Positions 10,335 through 18,908 of a DNA stretch of 46,899 nucleotides are shown piece after piece (the stretch's first letter is position 1; every line of letters starts with the position of its first letter). Below the pieces are notes generated by a model. It made no database searches, was not told the DNA's origin, and saw only the letters and a program-made list of their open reading frames with translations. Location of the stretch: contig JAFVYB010000085.1 of NCBI GenBank assembly GCA_017500825.1, positions 1-46,899 on the forward strand. Direction: 5' to 3'. The translations under genes were made by a program, and so were the position numbers. This DNA is from Myxococcaceae bacterium (GTDB lineage: Bacteria > Myxococcota > Myxococcia > Myxococcales > UBA5297).

Positions 10335-10467
10335 GAGTGCTCCTTTGCAGGTGCGCGACGACGCCCGATTCGAGGCGGGCGCCGAGGATGAAGGCCGCGA
10401 GCTATGCACGGCGACAAAAACTGCGAAAGCCGGAAATGCCGACTCCCCTGGAACGAACGCCCGGACC

Positions 10468-11412
10468 TCACTCCTTGTCCGCGTCGCGGTCGTTCACCTG
10501 GACAGCGTGGCTCATCGACAGGCGCCGCGTGAGTTCGTGGGCGATGGCGACCGATCGGTGTTTGCCGCCTGTGCAGCCGACGGCGATCGTCAGGTAGGCC
10601 TTCCGCTCGCGCTGATAGAGCGGCAGCAGGAACTCGCACAGGTCGACGATCTTGCGCAGGAAGAGCTGAGTCTCGTCGCGTTCGAGCACGTAGCCGGCCA
10701 CGCGCGGATCGACGCCGGTGAAGGGCCGCAGCTCCGGGACAAAGTAGGGGTTGGGCAAAAAGCGCACGTCGAAGACGAGATCCGCCTGGCTGGGGATGCC
10801 GTAGCGAAAGCCGAAGGACATGATCGAGAGGTTGGGACCCGCCGCCTGAGCCGTCGAAAAGCGGCTCTGAATCAGCGCCTTGAGCTCGTGGACCGTCAGG
10901 CCGCTGGTGTCGACGAGCTGGTCGGCCAAGTGGCGCAGGTCGTTGAGCAGCGCGCGCTCGCGGTGGATGCCGTCGGCCACGCCGCCCTTGCCCGCCAATG
11001 GATGGCGACGGCGCGTCTCCGAAAAGCGGCGAATCAGCGCGTCGTCCGAGGCTTCGAGGAAGAGGACCTCCAGTGGATGGCCGCCCTTGCGCACCTCGGC
11101 GATGTAGTGCGGCGCCTCGCTCAAAAAGCGGCCCTCACGGGCGTCGATGACGATGGCAAGCCGACGGATCTCCTCGCCCGCCGCCGCCGCCAGCTCGGTC
11201 ATCTTGGGCAGGAGCACGACTGGCAGGTTGTCGATGCAGAAGAAGCCCAAATCTTCGAGCGCCCGCGTGGTCGTGGACTTGCCCGCGCCAGACATGCCTG
11301 TGACGAGCACGGTCCGCTGGGGCTCGCTCCCCGTCTGTAAGCCGCCGTTTGCCTCATTGTGAGCGCCCTGCGCCGCGCGATGTTTCGAGAGGTCTTTGGA
11401 ATCGTTCGACAC
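10468..11412 (-). CDS. rapZ: RNase adapter / nucleotide-binding protein RapZ
   Basis: RapZ-family P-loop proteins bind nucleotides; in E. coli RapZ guides RNase E to the sRNA GlmZ and controls GlcN6P synthase. The 314-residue product has Walker A GMSGAGKST (39-47), DNLPVVLLP, the Walker B-like strand AIVIDAR, and the conserved C-terminal metabolite domain with SFGFRYGIPSQADLVFDVRFLPNPYF and IAVGCTGGKHRSVAIA. GTG 11412 is chosen because GAGGAG lies 4 nt upstream and upstream readings overlap queG; about 33 residues then precede the P-loop. It is the first gene of a set with PTS IIA and IIB. The E. coli function may not carry over. Confidence 0.9.
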   Translation of the reverse strand: MSNDSKDLSKHRAAQGAHNEANGGLQTGSEPQRTVLVTGMSGAGKSTTTRALEDLGFFCIDNLPVVLLPKMTELAAAAGEEIRRLAIVIDAREGRFLSEAPHYIAEVRKGGHPLEVLFLEASDDALIRRFSETRRRHPLAGKGGVADGIHRERALLNDLRHLADQLVDTSGLTVHELKALIQSRFSTAQAAGPNLSIMSFGFRYGIPSQADLVFDVRFLPNPYFVPELRPFTGVDPRVAGYVLERDETQLFLRKIVDLCEFLLPLYQRERKAYLTIAVGCTGGKHRSVAIAHELTRRLSMSHAVQVNDRDADKE

Positions 11413-11575
11413 AGCGCTCCTCACTGCGGTTGGGGGGTTGGCGGCGGCCAAAAAGGCCTCTTTGGGCGGTGAGTCAAGCCATCCTTGGGGGCATGCGATC
11501 GCCTTTTTGTCGCCTGACAAACGCGGGGGTTGAGGCGCTTGCGCTTGCCTGATCGATGCGCTTTGGGGCGTGCCC

Positions 11576-12625
11576 ATGCTCGCCGCGCGCACGCTGAAAG
11601 ATCTCGCCATCGAGTCGGGCTTTTCCCTCGCCGGTGTGGCCCGGGCTTCTCCCCTCGACCCCGCGCCGCTCGACGATTGGCTCAGGCGCGGCTGTCACGC
11701 CTCCATGGATTGGCTGGCCCGGACGCGCGAAACCCGCACCGATCCCTCCCGCCTGTTCTCCGGTGCCCAAAGTGTGCTCGCACTCGCCGCCTGCTACCTG
11801 ACGCGTTCGCACCGTTTGGACGCCCCCGTCGCCCCCGTCGCCCAGGGCCGCGACTACCACGCGGTGATGCGCGACAAGCTCAAGGCCCTGCGGCGCCGGC
11901 TGAACGCGCTCGACGCGTCGATCAACGCCTTGGCCACGGTCGATACGGCGCCGATTCAGGAGAAGGCGTGGGCCGCGCGCGCGGGTCTCGGCTGGCTGGG
12001 AAAGAATGGCCTGATCGTCACAGCGGCACACGGCACGCGCGTCGTGCTCGCCACGCTGATCCTCGACCGAGAGGTCGACGAGTTTGACGCGCCCCTGTCC
12101 TCGCGCTGCGGTGACTGCCGACGCTGTCTCGACGCTTGCCCCACAGGCGCCCTTCTCGGTGACGGACGGCTCGACGCGCGGCGCTGCCTGGCCTGGCAAA
12201 CCATCGAAGCGCGCGACGAAACGTTTCCCCTGAACCGTCTGTCCTCGGCGGGCGCGAGCGTCTTTGGCTGCGACCTCTGCCAGCGCGCCTGTCCCTGGAA
12301 TCGCCACGACCACGCCTGTGACGACGCCAAATTCCTCCCCCGTCAGCTGGCGAGCCTCGACCTCGGCGCCTGGCGCGATCTCTCCGAAGATCGCTTCGAC
12401 GAATTGACGCGCGGCACTGCCCTCAGGCGCGCCGGGTTCGACGCCATCCGCCGCCATGCCCGCGCCGCCATCGACGCCAACGCCTCAAGCCAGGACAGCG
12501 AATCGCGCCAGTTTATCGACGCGGCCCCCTCAAAGACCGCCGAACAGGCGGGCGAAAAACGCCCTGAAGACGCCCCCGAACCGCGCACCGCCTTCTGGCG
12601 AGACACGCCTCCCCAAAAAGCCTGA
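11576..12625 (+). CDS. queG: Epoxyqueuosine reductase QueG
   Basis: QueG catalyses the last step of queuosine synthesis in tRNA (epoxyqueuosine to queuosine) using cobalamin and two 4Fe-4S clusters. Visible are the N-terminal half with KAWAARAGLGWLGKNGL and the paired cluster motifs CGDCRRCLDACPTGAL and CDLCQRACPWN. The last about 50 residues are a polar, Ala/Lys-rich tail without family similarity. ATG 11576 is preferred over GTG 11570 because a GGGG site (11565-11568) gives normal spacing only to the ATG. It is divergent from rapZ and followed by trxB on the same strand. Confidence 0.92.
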   Translation: MLAARTLKDLAIESGFSLAGVARASPLDPAPLDDWLRRGCHASMDWLARTRETRTDPSRLFSGAQSVLALAACYLTRSHRLDAPVAPVAQGRDYHAVMRDKLKALRRRLNALDASINALATVDTAPIQEKAWAARAGLGWLGKNGLIVTAAHGTRVVLATLILDREVDEFDAPLSSRCGDCRRCLDACPTGALLGDGRLDARRCLAWQTIEARDETFPLNRLSSAGASVFGCDLCQRACPWNRHDHACDDAKFLPRQLASLDLGAWRDLSEDRFDELTRGTALRRAGFDAIRRHARAAIDANASSQDSESRQFIDAAPSKTAEQAGEKRPEDAPEPRTAFWRDTPPQKA

Positions 12626-12704
12626 CGCGTTCGCGCGCGACGACGCCACCCTTGGCTCCACCGGCGCATCCAAGGCGCCCACACTCCTCGTGAAAGGAAT
12701 CGAC

Positions 12705-13667
12705 ATGTCAGACGCGACCACTCGCCCCCTCGTCATCATCGGCTCAGGCCCTGCCGGCTTTACGGCCGCCATTTACGCCGCGCGCGCAGGCCTCGAACCG
12801 ACCGTGATCGCGGGCGCCTTTCCCAACCTCCCCGGCGGCCAGCTGACGACGACGACCGAGATCGAAAACTTCCCCGGTTTTCCCGAGGGCATCGCCGGGA
12901 GCGAGCTCATGGATCGCATGCGGGCGCAGGCCGAACGACTGGGCGCCAAAATCGTCGACGACAGCGTGGCTTCGATCGAGCTCACCAGCCGCCCTTTCCG
13001 CATCCAACTCTGCGACGAAGCCGCCCCTCTCGCGGCGCGCGCCGTCATCCTGGCCACCGGCGCCTCGGCGCTCTGGCTGGGGGCCAAGGGCGAGGAGCTC
13101 TACAAAAACCGCGGCGTCTCAGCCTGCGCCACCTGTGACGGTTTCTTCTTTCGCGGCGTCCCTGTCATCGTCGTCGGCGGTGGCGACGCGGCCATGGAGG
13201 AGGCCGACTACCTCTCGAAGCTGGCCAGCCACGTCACCCTGGTCCACCGGCGCGAGGGCTTTCGCGCTTCCAAGGCCATGCTCGACCGCGTGCGCAACAA
13301 CCCCAAAATCACGGTCCTGACCTGCGTGGCCATCGACGAGGTGCTCGGCGACGGGGAACGCATGAGCGGCGCGCGCCTTGTCTCCTGCCGCGACGGTTCG
13401 ACGCGCGAAATCAGCGCCAAGGGACTCTTCGTGGCCATCGGACACCGCCCCAACACCGATCTCATCAAGGGACAGGCCGAACTGGACGAGCGCGGCTACC
13501 TCGTCGTCACGCCCGGGACCTCGAAGACCTCCATCCCCGGTCTCTTTGGCGCGGGCGATGTCTGCGATCCGGTCTACCGCCAGGCGATCACCGCCGCCGC
13601 CTCGGGATGCCGCGCCGCTATCGACGCCGAGCGCTTCCTCAACGAGGAATGTCGCGAAGAGTCCTGA
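12705..13667 (+). CDS. trxB: Thioredoxin reductase (NADPH)
   Basis: A cytoplasmic flavoenzyme passing electrons from NADPH to thioredoxin. The 320 residues carry the FAD site GSGPAGFTAAIYAARAGL (13-30), the redox-active pair CATC (141-144), the NADPH-binding VVGGGDAAMEEADYL, and the C-terminal FAD motif LFGAGDVCDPVYRQAITAAASG. This is the standard low-molecular-weight bacterial layout. ATG 12705 has AAAGGA 6 nt upstream. It lies 79 nt after queG and converges on the UDG-like gene. Confidence 0.95.
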   Translation: MSDATTRPLVIIGSGPAGFTAAIYAARAGLEPTVIAGAFPNLPGGQLTTTTEIENFPGFPEGIAGSELMDRMRAQAERLGAKIVDDSVASIELTSRPFRIQLCDEAAPLAARAVILATGASALWLGAKGEELYKNRGVSACATCDGFFFRGVPVIVVGGGDAAMEEADYLSKLASHVTLVHRREGFRASKAMLDRVRNNPKITVLTCVAIDEVLGDGERMSGARLVSCRDGSTREISAKGLFVAIGHRPNTDLIKGQAELDERGYLVVTPGTSKTSIPGLFGAGDVCDPVYRQAITAAASGCRAAIDAERFLNEECREES

Positions 13668-13720
13668 ACGCGCGCTGTCTGCGGATTCAGGCGACTGCCG
13701 GGGACATGGGGCCGCGCGCC

Positions 13721-14590
13721 TCAGTCCTCCTTGAGCGCCGCCATCACCAGCCGCAGGTCGTTCCAGGCCTGCCGCTTGGTCTCCGGGTGCTTGATCAGAT
13801 GGGCCGGGTGGTAGGTCGACATCAGGCGAACGCCAGCGCAGTCCTGCCACTGGCCGCGCAGGCGAGTGATGGGCGTCGAGACCTGAAGCAGCGTCTGCGC
13901 CGCCACCTTGCCAAGCGCCACGATCACCTTGGGCTTGATGATCGAAATCTGCGTCCAGAGGAGAGCGCGGCAGGCATTCGGCGACTCGCACGGCATCTCC
14001 GTCTCGCCAGGAACGCACTGGATCACGTCGGCGCAGGCGACCTCGGCGGGTGAACGCCCCATGGCCTGAATCATCTTGTCGAGAAGCGCCTGCACCTCCG
14101 GCTCGAAAAGCCTGGGCACGCCATCCGCGCCGATGAACGGGCGCTCGCCTACGAACATGAGATCCGAGCGCGCCACGCCATTGCCAAGCACAACGCCGAG
14201 GCGACTTTTGGCGAGGGAACAGCGCTCACAACGGAGCACCTCTTCGCGGAGCGCCTCCAGACTGTCTGCCAGGCGATCCGGCACGTCGACGCGGGAGGCG
14301 ATGGCTGCTTTCGGTGAACGAACGTCTCTCTGTCCCTGAGCGGGAACGGCACGCGCGCTGGCCGACGCTCTCGCCTGAGCGGCCTGTCCCCCCGAAAGCG
14401 GTCGCGACTCTTGCGGCGCCGCGCGCGGAATCATCACCAGCGGCAATTCCTCGACACCTGCCTCGCGCAGCCAACTGAGCTGTGCCTCCAGATCCCAAAC
14501 GAGCTGGAGAAGTATGGTTCGCGGATCGCCCAGCGCCATATCGAGCGCGGGATCAGCTTCGGTGGGCAACGGCGTGTTGGTCTCGGCCAT
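13721..14590 (-). CDS. Divergent family-4-type uracil-DNA glycosylase
   Basis: Family-4 UDGs remove uracil from DNA and carry a 4Fe-4S cluster. The 289-residue product has CxxC at 121/124 (RCERCSLAKSRLGVVLGNG), further Cys at 192 and 207, KPKVIVALGKVAAQTLL, and the terminal motif TYHPAHL. The segment that normally reads GEAPGxxED then PFVGxAG is altered to GERPFIGADGVPRLFEPEVQ, so motif A and the uracil-pocket Phe block are degenerate. About 115 extra N-terminal residues precede the domain. ATG 14590 has AAAGG upstream. A terminator at 14613-14649 separates it from secF. It may be an active variant or a UDG-fold protein with another role. Confidence 0.75.
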   Translation of the reverse strand: MAETNTPLPTEADPALDMALGDPRTILLQLVWDLEAQLSWLREAGVEELPLVMIPRAAPQESRPLSGGQAAQARASASARAVPAQGQRDVRSPKAAIASRVDVPDRLADSLEALREEVLRCERCSLAKSRLGVVLGNGVARSDLMFVGERPFIGADGVPRLFEPEVQALLDKMIQAMGRSPAEVACADVIQCVPGETEMPCESPNACRALLWTQISIIKPKVIVALGKVAAQTLLQVSTPITRLRGQWQDCAGVRLMSTYHPAHLIKHPETKRQAWNDLRLVMAALKED

Positions 14591-14612
14591 GGGCGAATGC
14601 CTTTCAAACAAA

Positions 14613-14649
14613 CAAAAACGGCGCGAACCCCGTCACAGGATCCGCGCCG
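14613..14649 (-). terminator. Intrinsic terminator after yajC-secD-secF
   Basis: On the minus strand CGGCGCG pairs with CGCGCCG (14619-14649), followed by TTTTTGTTTGTTTG. It lies between the secF stop and the UDG-like start, so the downstream gene is probably expressed separately or by read-through. Confidence 0.8.
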
Positions 14650-14696
14650 CGCTCTCTTTCCATCTCGCTGAATAATCGACGACTCAGTCGGATGGC

Positions 14697-15872
14697 TCAG
14701 GCTGCGGCCTGGCCTTCCTGGGCAGGCGTCGCGGGACCTTCCTTGCCGCGCAGATTCTCCAGGAAGAGGCTCGTCGGGCAGGCGATGAAGATCGACGAGT
14801 AGGTGCCGACGATGACGCCGATGATCATCGCCATCGCGAAGTCGAAGAGCTGACCAATGCCGAAGATGATGAGCCCGAGGACCGAAATCATCGTCGTCAC
14901 GCCGGTGAGCACCGTTCGGGAGAGCGTCTGGTTGATCGAGAGGTTGATCAGCGAGGCGAGGTTCATCCCCTTCAGCTTGCCGGCGTTCTCGCGAATGCGG
15001 TCGTAGATGACGATGGTGTCGTTGACCGAGTAGCCGACGATGGTCAGCAAGACGGCGACCGTGGTCAGGTTGAACTCGCGGCGCGTGATCAGGAAGTAGC
15101 CGAGCACGATGATCACGTCGTGGATGATGGAGACGATGGCGCCGGAGGCGAAGCGCGTCTCGAAGCGCAGGGCGACGTAGGCCAGGATCGCCAGCGCCGC
15201 GTAGATGACCGCGAGGATGCCCTGGTTGCGCAGCTGCTCGCCGACCTGGGGACCGACGAAGTCGACGCGCCGAAGCTCAGCCTTGGCCATCTCGCCCTTG
15301 GCGTGCTCCGCCTCCAGCGCGGCGGCGACCTTGTCCGAGATACCGCTGGTGATGACGCTGTAACCGTCGGCCACGGCGCGGATGTCCTGGACTGTGATGC
15401 CCGTGGACTCGATGGCTTCGCGCACGCTCTCGGCAACACCGCTGCCCTGTCCCTTCTGGAAGCGGATCTCGAACTTGTCGCCGTAATCGGGATTGAAGTC
15501 GAAGCTCGCCAGCGCGCCAGCGAATTTGCCCTCCAGCGCGGCCTTGGCCTTATCGGCGTCCGCCTGCGACAGCATCGAGATGCGGCCAATGCGGATGAGG
15601 AAGCTGTTCTCGTCGCTCTGGCCGACCTCCTGGACGGTCACGTCGTCAAACCCAGCCGACTCCATGACCTTGCGCAGCTTGGCGACATCGACGGTCGCGT
15701 CGAAGCGGACCTCGATCTCGGAACCACCGGCAAAGTCGACGCCCCAGTTGAAGCCAAAGGCGGCGATGCCGACGACGATCAGCGCGCAGAGGATGCCCGA
15801 GATCGCCATGAAGACGTTGCGCTTGCCGATGAAGTCGATCTGGCGCGCCTCGTTGAAGAGCTTGAATCCCAT
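14697..15872 (-). CDS. secF: Protein translocase subunit SecF
   Basis: SecF forms, with SecD and YajC, the inner-membrane complex that uses the proton gradient to help complete Sec-dependent export. The 391-residue protein has TM1 (about 20-40), the SecF signature FNWGVDFAGGSEIEVRF (41-57), a periplasmic P4 domain about 120-240 that is longer than in E. coli (323 aa total), and five C-terminal membrane helices with TIVGYSVNDTIVIYDRIREN. The tail is Ala/Glu/Lys-rich. It is third in yajC-secD-secF; the terminator at 14613 closes the unit. Confidence 0.95.
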   Translation of the reverse strand: MGFKLFNEARQIDFIGKRNVFMAISGILCALIVVGIAAFGFNWGVDFAGGSEIEVRFDATVDVAKLRKVMESAGFDDVTVQEVGQSDENSFLIRIGRISMLSQADADKAKAALEGKFAGALASFDFNPDYGDKFEIRFQKGQGSGVAESVREAIESTGITVQDIRAVADGYSVITSGISDKVAAALEAEHAKGEMAKAELRRVDFVGPQVGEQLRNQGILAVIYAALAILAYVALRFETRFASGAIVSIIHDVIIVLGYFLITRREFNLTTVAVLLTIVGYSVNDTIVIYDRIRENAGKLKGMNLASLINLSINQTLSRTVLTGVTTMISVLGLIIFGIGQLFDFAMAMIIGVIVGTYSSIFIACPTSLFLENLRGKEGPATPAQEGQAAA

Positions 15873-15911
15873 TTGAAGAAACTCCCGTGTTCTCGATTCT
15901 CTTGGGGCCCC

Positions 15912-15932
15912 GCCGCGCGACGCAGGCGCGGC
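15912..15932. other. Stem-loop in the secD-secF gap
   Basis: GCCGCGC (15912-15918) pairs with GCGCGGC (15926-15932) around a 7-nt loop, flanked by CCCC and GGGG. It lies in the 96-nt gap and has no T-tract. It may be an RNA processing or stability element that sets SecD:SecF stoichiometry; that role is inference. Confidence 0.5.
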
Positions 15933-15968
15933 TGAGGGGCGGGCAAGGTGTGGCTTGAGTCGCTTCGG

Positions 15969-17831
15969 TCAGACCGAGATGCTCTTCCAGCCGCGGCCAA
16001 TGACGAGCCAGTCGAAGATCAGGCGCGTGACCACCAGCGCCGTGAACATCGAGGCCAGGATGCCGATGATCAGCATCACGGCGAAGCCGCGCACCGGGCC
16101 CGAGCCGTAATTGAGCAGGACAAAACCGGCGATGAGCGTCGTCACGTTTGAGTCAAAGATGGTCCAGAAGGCGCGGTCGTAGCCGGCCTCGATGGCCGTT
16201 CGCAGCGTCTTGCCCAGCTTCATCTCCTCGCGAATGCGCTCGTTGATCAGCACGTTGGCGTCCACCGCCATACCCAGGGTCAGCACAAAGCCAGCGATGC
16301 CGGGCAGGGTCAGCGTCGCGTTGAAGGCAGCCATGGCCGCCAGGACGATCAGTGCGTTGAGGGCCAGGGCGATGTTCACGATAACGCCGGAGGCCCGGTA
16401 GTAGACGAGCACGAAGAGGACGACGAGCAGCACGCCAAGGGCCACGGCAAAGCTGCCGCGCTTGATCAGCTCGGGCCCCAGGGATGCGCCAACGGTCCTC
16501 TCCTCGCCAATCGTCACCGGGGCGGGCAGCGCGCCGGCCTTGAGCACGAGGGCCAGGTCGTTCGCCTCCTGCACGAGCTCCTGGTAATTCTTGTTGCTGC
16601 CGAGCGTGATCTGGGCGCGGCCACCGCCGATTCGCGACTGGATGACCGGCGCCGAGTTGACTGTCTCGTCGAGGACGATGGCCATGCGGTTGCCGACGTT
16701 CTCACCGGTAATGCGCTCGAAGTCGCGCGCGCCGTTGGCGTCAAAATTGAGCGAGACGTAGGGGCGTCCGCCATTTCCGGGCGACTGATCCATCAGCGCG
16801 CGGGCGTCGATGACCGACTCGCCGGTCAGCTCCGTCTTGCTGTGCAACAGGTAGGTCCGATAGCCCTCGCAGCTGTTCTTTTTATACTTGGACGGAATGC
16901 ACTCGATGCCCATCTCGCGCCCCTCTGGCATGGACACGCCGCCCTTCTGCACCAGCTCGGTCAGCGCCTCGTGCCCCTGCTCGCCCATCGCCACGAGATA
17001 GGGCGTCATGCCGGCGCCCGACGGCTCGGTGCCCAGCGAGATCCTGGTCGTGCGCAGAACGATCACCTGTGAACTCTGGCCACCCTCGCTCTCGGTCTCG
17101 ATGGTCACGCCCTCGGGCTGCTTATCGAGCAAAGCGCTGTAGAGGTCGGCGAAGAAGGTCCCCTGATCGTCGACGATCTTAAATTCGAGCTGCGCCGTCT
17201 TGCCGAGGAGCTCCTTGGCGCGCGCCGGATCCTTGAAGCCAGGCAACTGAACCTGGATTTCGTTTTCGCCGCGCTTGGTGATCAACGGTTCGGTCACGCC
17301 CCAGCGGTCGACGCGGTTGGTGATGACCTTGAGCGCCTGATCCACGGCTTTGACGCGGGCGTCGGCGATCTCGCGCTCGTCAAAGGCGAGGCGGAAACTC
17401 TGCGCGTCCGAGGTGACGAGGGTCATGTCGCGGTAGAAGTCGAGAAGGACCTTCTTGGCCTCGTCGAGCGCCGCTGTTGTCTCAGCCCTGACGACGACTT
17501 CGTATTGCTCGGACGAAGTCGTGACGCCCTTGATGCCCTTTTCCTCGGCAAAGCCCTTGAGCTCATCAGCGCGGCGCGAGGCCTTGCTGCGCAGAGCCGA
17601 CTCGGTGTCCACGCCCAGCCCCAGACTGATGCCACCCTGCAGGTCAAGTCCGAGGTTGAGGCGCACCTTGGCGCTGGGGGCCCACGAGGGGAGCACCGCT
17701 TCGAGCTTCTCGGGCTGATTGCGCTCGTCGGCGGGCAGCTTGAAATAATAAATGGTCGGCACGAGCAGCCAGACGGCGATGAGCGCCACGAGCGCGATAA
17801 GCGCGGCCTTCACGTAAAAAATTTTGTCCAT
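15969..17831 (-). CDS. secD: Protein translocase subunit SecD
   Basis: SecD is the larger export-motor subunit. The 620-residue product has TM1 (about 5-28), the SecD signature RLNLGLDLQGGISLGLGV (58-75), a large periplasmic P1 domain (about 75-430) including VTEPLITKRGENEIQVQLPG, and the six-helix RND-like membrane domain with GIAGFVLTLGMAVDANVLINERIREE. Length is near E. coli SecD (615). AAGGGA lies 8 nt before ATG 17831. It is second in the yajC-secD-secF operon. Confidence 0.96.
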   Translation of the reverse strand: MDKIFYVKAALIALVALIAVWLLVPTIYYFKLPADERNQPEKLEAVLPSWAPSAKVRLNLGLDLQGGISLGLGVDTESALRSKASRRADELKGFAEEKGIKGVTTSSEQYEVVVRAETTAALDEAKKVLLDFYRDMTLVTSDAQSFRLAFDEREIADARVKAVDQALKVITNRVDRWGVTEPLITKRGENEIQVQLPGFKDPARAKELLGKTAQLEFKIVDDQGTFFADLYSALLDKQPEGVTIETESEGGQSSQVIVLRTTRISLGTEPSGAGMTPYLVAMGEQGHEALTELVQKGGVSMPEGREMGIECIPSKYKKNSCEGYRTYLLHSKTELTGESVIDARALMDQSPGNGGRPYVSLNFDANGARDFERITGENVGNRMAIVLDETVNSAPVIQSRIGGGRAQITLGSNKNYQELVQEANDLALVLKAGALPAPVTIGEERTVGASLGPELIKRGSFAVALGVLLVVLFVLVYYRASGVIVNIALALNALIVLAAMAAFNATLTLPGIAGFVLTLGMAVDANVLINERIREEMKLGKTLRTAIEAGYDRAFWTIFDSNVTTLIAGFVLLNYGSGPVRGFAVMLIIGILASMFTALVVTRLIFDWLVIGRGWKSISV

Positions 17832-18012
17832 TCGACGGTTCCCTTCGGACTTCGTTTTTCTGCGCTTCTTCGTTCGTCCAGTGGAGGGCAGAGCCTTAAG
17901 CCATCTGCTGCAGCGCGGGCACGCCCCTCACAAACGGCAGCGGCGCACACTTTCCTTCCCGCCCTCTCCAATGCGGGAGAAGCCTGCGAGGAAAACGCGC
18001 GCCGCCATTCTT

Positions 18013-18423
18013 CTATTTGTTCTGGCTGTTCTGCTCGCCCGACTGCTGAGCGCCGTTCAAACCGCCCTCGGGGAGCTTGTGCGAGATGGCGTTGACAAGG
18101 ACGCGGATACGGACATCGCGCGCCACCTCCAGGACGATGACCTTGTCAGTCACCTCGTGGACTTTGCCGAGGATGGCGCTCTGCAACACGACCTCGTCGC
18201 CGCGCTTCAGAGAGGCGAGCATCTCCATGTGCCGCTTCTGTTCCTTGGCCTGCGGGCGCCACATCACGAGCCAGAAGATCAGGATCATGAAGCCGATGAA
18301 CAGCACCGTGCTTCCCATCCCCGCTCCACTCGCCGCAGCCGGCGCCGCCTGCGCCAAAAGTCCCGTCAACACGCTGTGCGCCACGTCTCCCCCTTCGACG
18401 ACAGAACCAACAAGACCGAACAA
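18013..18423 (-). CDS. yajC: Preprotein translocase subunit YajC
   Basis: A small single-pass inner-membrane protein of the SecDF-YajC complex. The protein has an Ala/Gly-rich N-terminus, a TM helix STVLFIGFMILIFWLVMWRPQ, the typical RPQxKEQKRHMEMLASLKRGDEVVL, and a cytosolic SH3-like end. The start is uncertain: TTG 18423 has AAGGAG at ideal 7-nt spacing (136 aa), while GTG 18384 follows a G-rich stretch closely (123 aa). A promoter lies at 18613-18641, giving a leader of about 180-220 nt. It is the first gene of the yajC-secD-secF unit. Confidence 0.88.
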   Translation of the reverse strand: MFGLVGSVVEGGDVAHSVLTGLLAQAAPAAASGAGMGSTVLFIGFMILIFWLVMWRPQAKEQKRHMEMLASLKRGDEVVLQSAILGKVHEVTDKVIVLEVARDVRIRVLVNAISHKLPEGGLNGAQQSGEQNSQNK

Positions 18424-18612
18424 GGTGACGCTCCTTCTTAAAAAGGCCTGACGCGGCCAACGCACGCGGCCTCGATGTGGCGAACAAATGACTCAGGGCG
18501 GGACAAGGCGCTGGCGCGACCTGAAATTCCCTCAGGCGGCTTCGCCGAAGCATCGAATCACTTCGCAGCGACAACCAGGCGACCAGCCATCCCCCCCGCA
18601 AAAGAGCGCGCG

Positions 18613-18641
18613 CCTCTACTCAAAAACCCACAGGCGGTCAA
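18613..18641 (-). promoter_or_regulatory. Promoter of yajC-secD-secF
   Basis: On the minus strand TTGACC (18636-18641), a 17-bp spacer and TAGAGG (18613-18618) are followed by a GC-rich discriminator CGCGCGC and CTTTTGC. It is a clear member of the shared promoter type. Confidence 0.7.
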
Positions 18642-18908
18642 ACCGAAAATAGGCGTCAAAATGAGGGCAAATGTAGACACAAAACGCACCAAAACATCGA
18701 TGCGGTTGGCGCGGATGGTGGGGGACCGAAAACAGGGAAGGAATCGCCGCACGGGACGCTCCGCCAGACAAAAAGAGCGGCCCAGGAAATCCCAGACCGC
18801 CCTTGAGATGTGTCCGCCCGCCCAAGGCGCCCGCGAGTTCAACGCTCGCATCGCGTGTGGCTTGCGCAGCAGGGCGGAGCGCGACCTGACGTTTCGCAGA
18901 ACCGCGCC
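18642..18908. other. Gene-free stretch between yajC promoter and lipoprotein gene
   Basis: No open frame here has coding character or a recognisable product. It contains A-rich patches (CAAAACGCACCAAAACATC) and GC-rich imperfect inverted repeats that could end the lipoprotein transcript, but no clear T-tract terminator is seen. Confidence 0.4.

Noticed and set aside
9697..11340. Long plus-strand frame across PTS IIA and rapZ
   Set aside because: It is antisense to recognised genes and no domain is visible.
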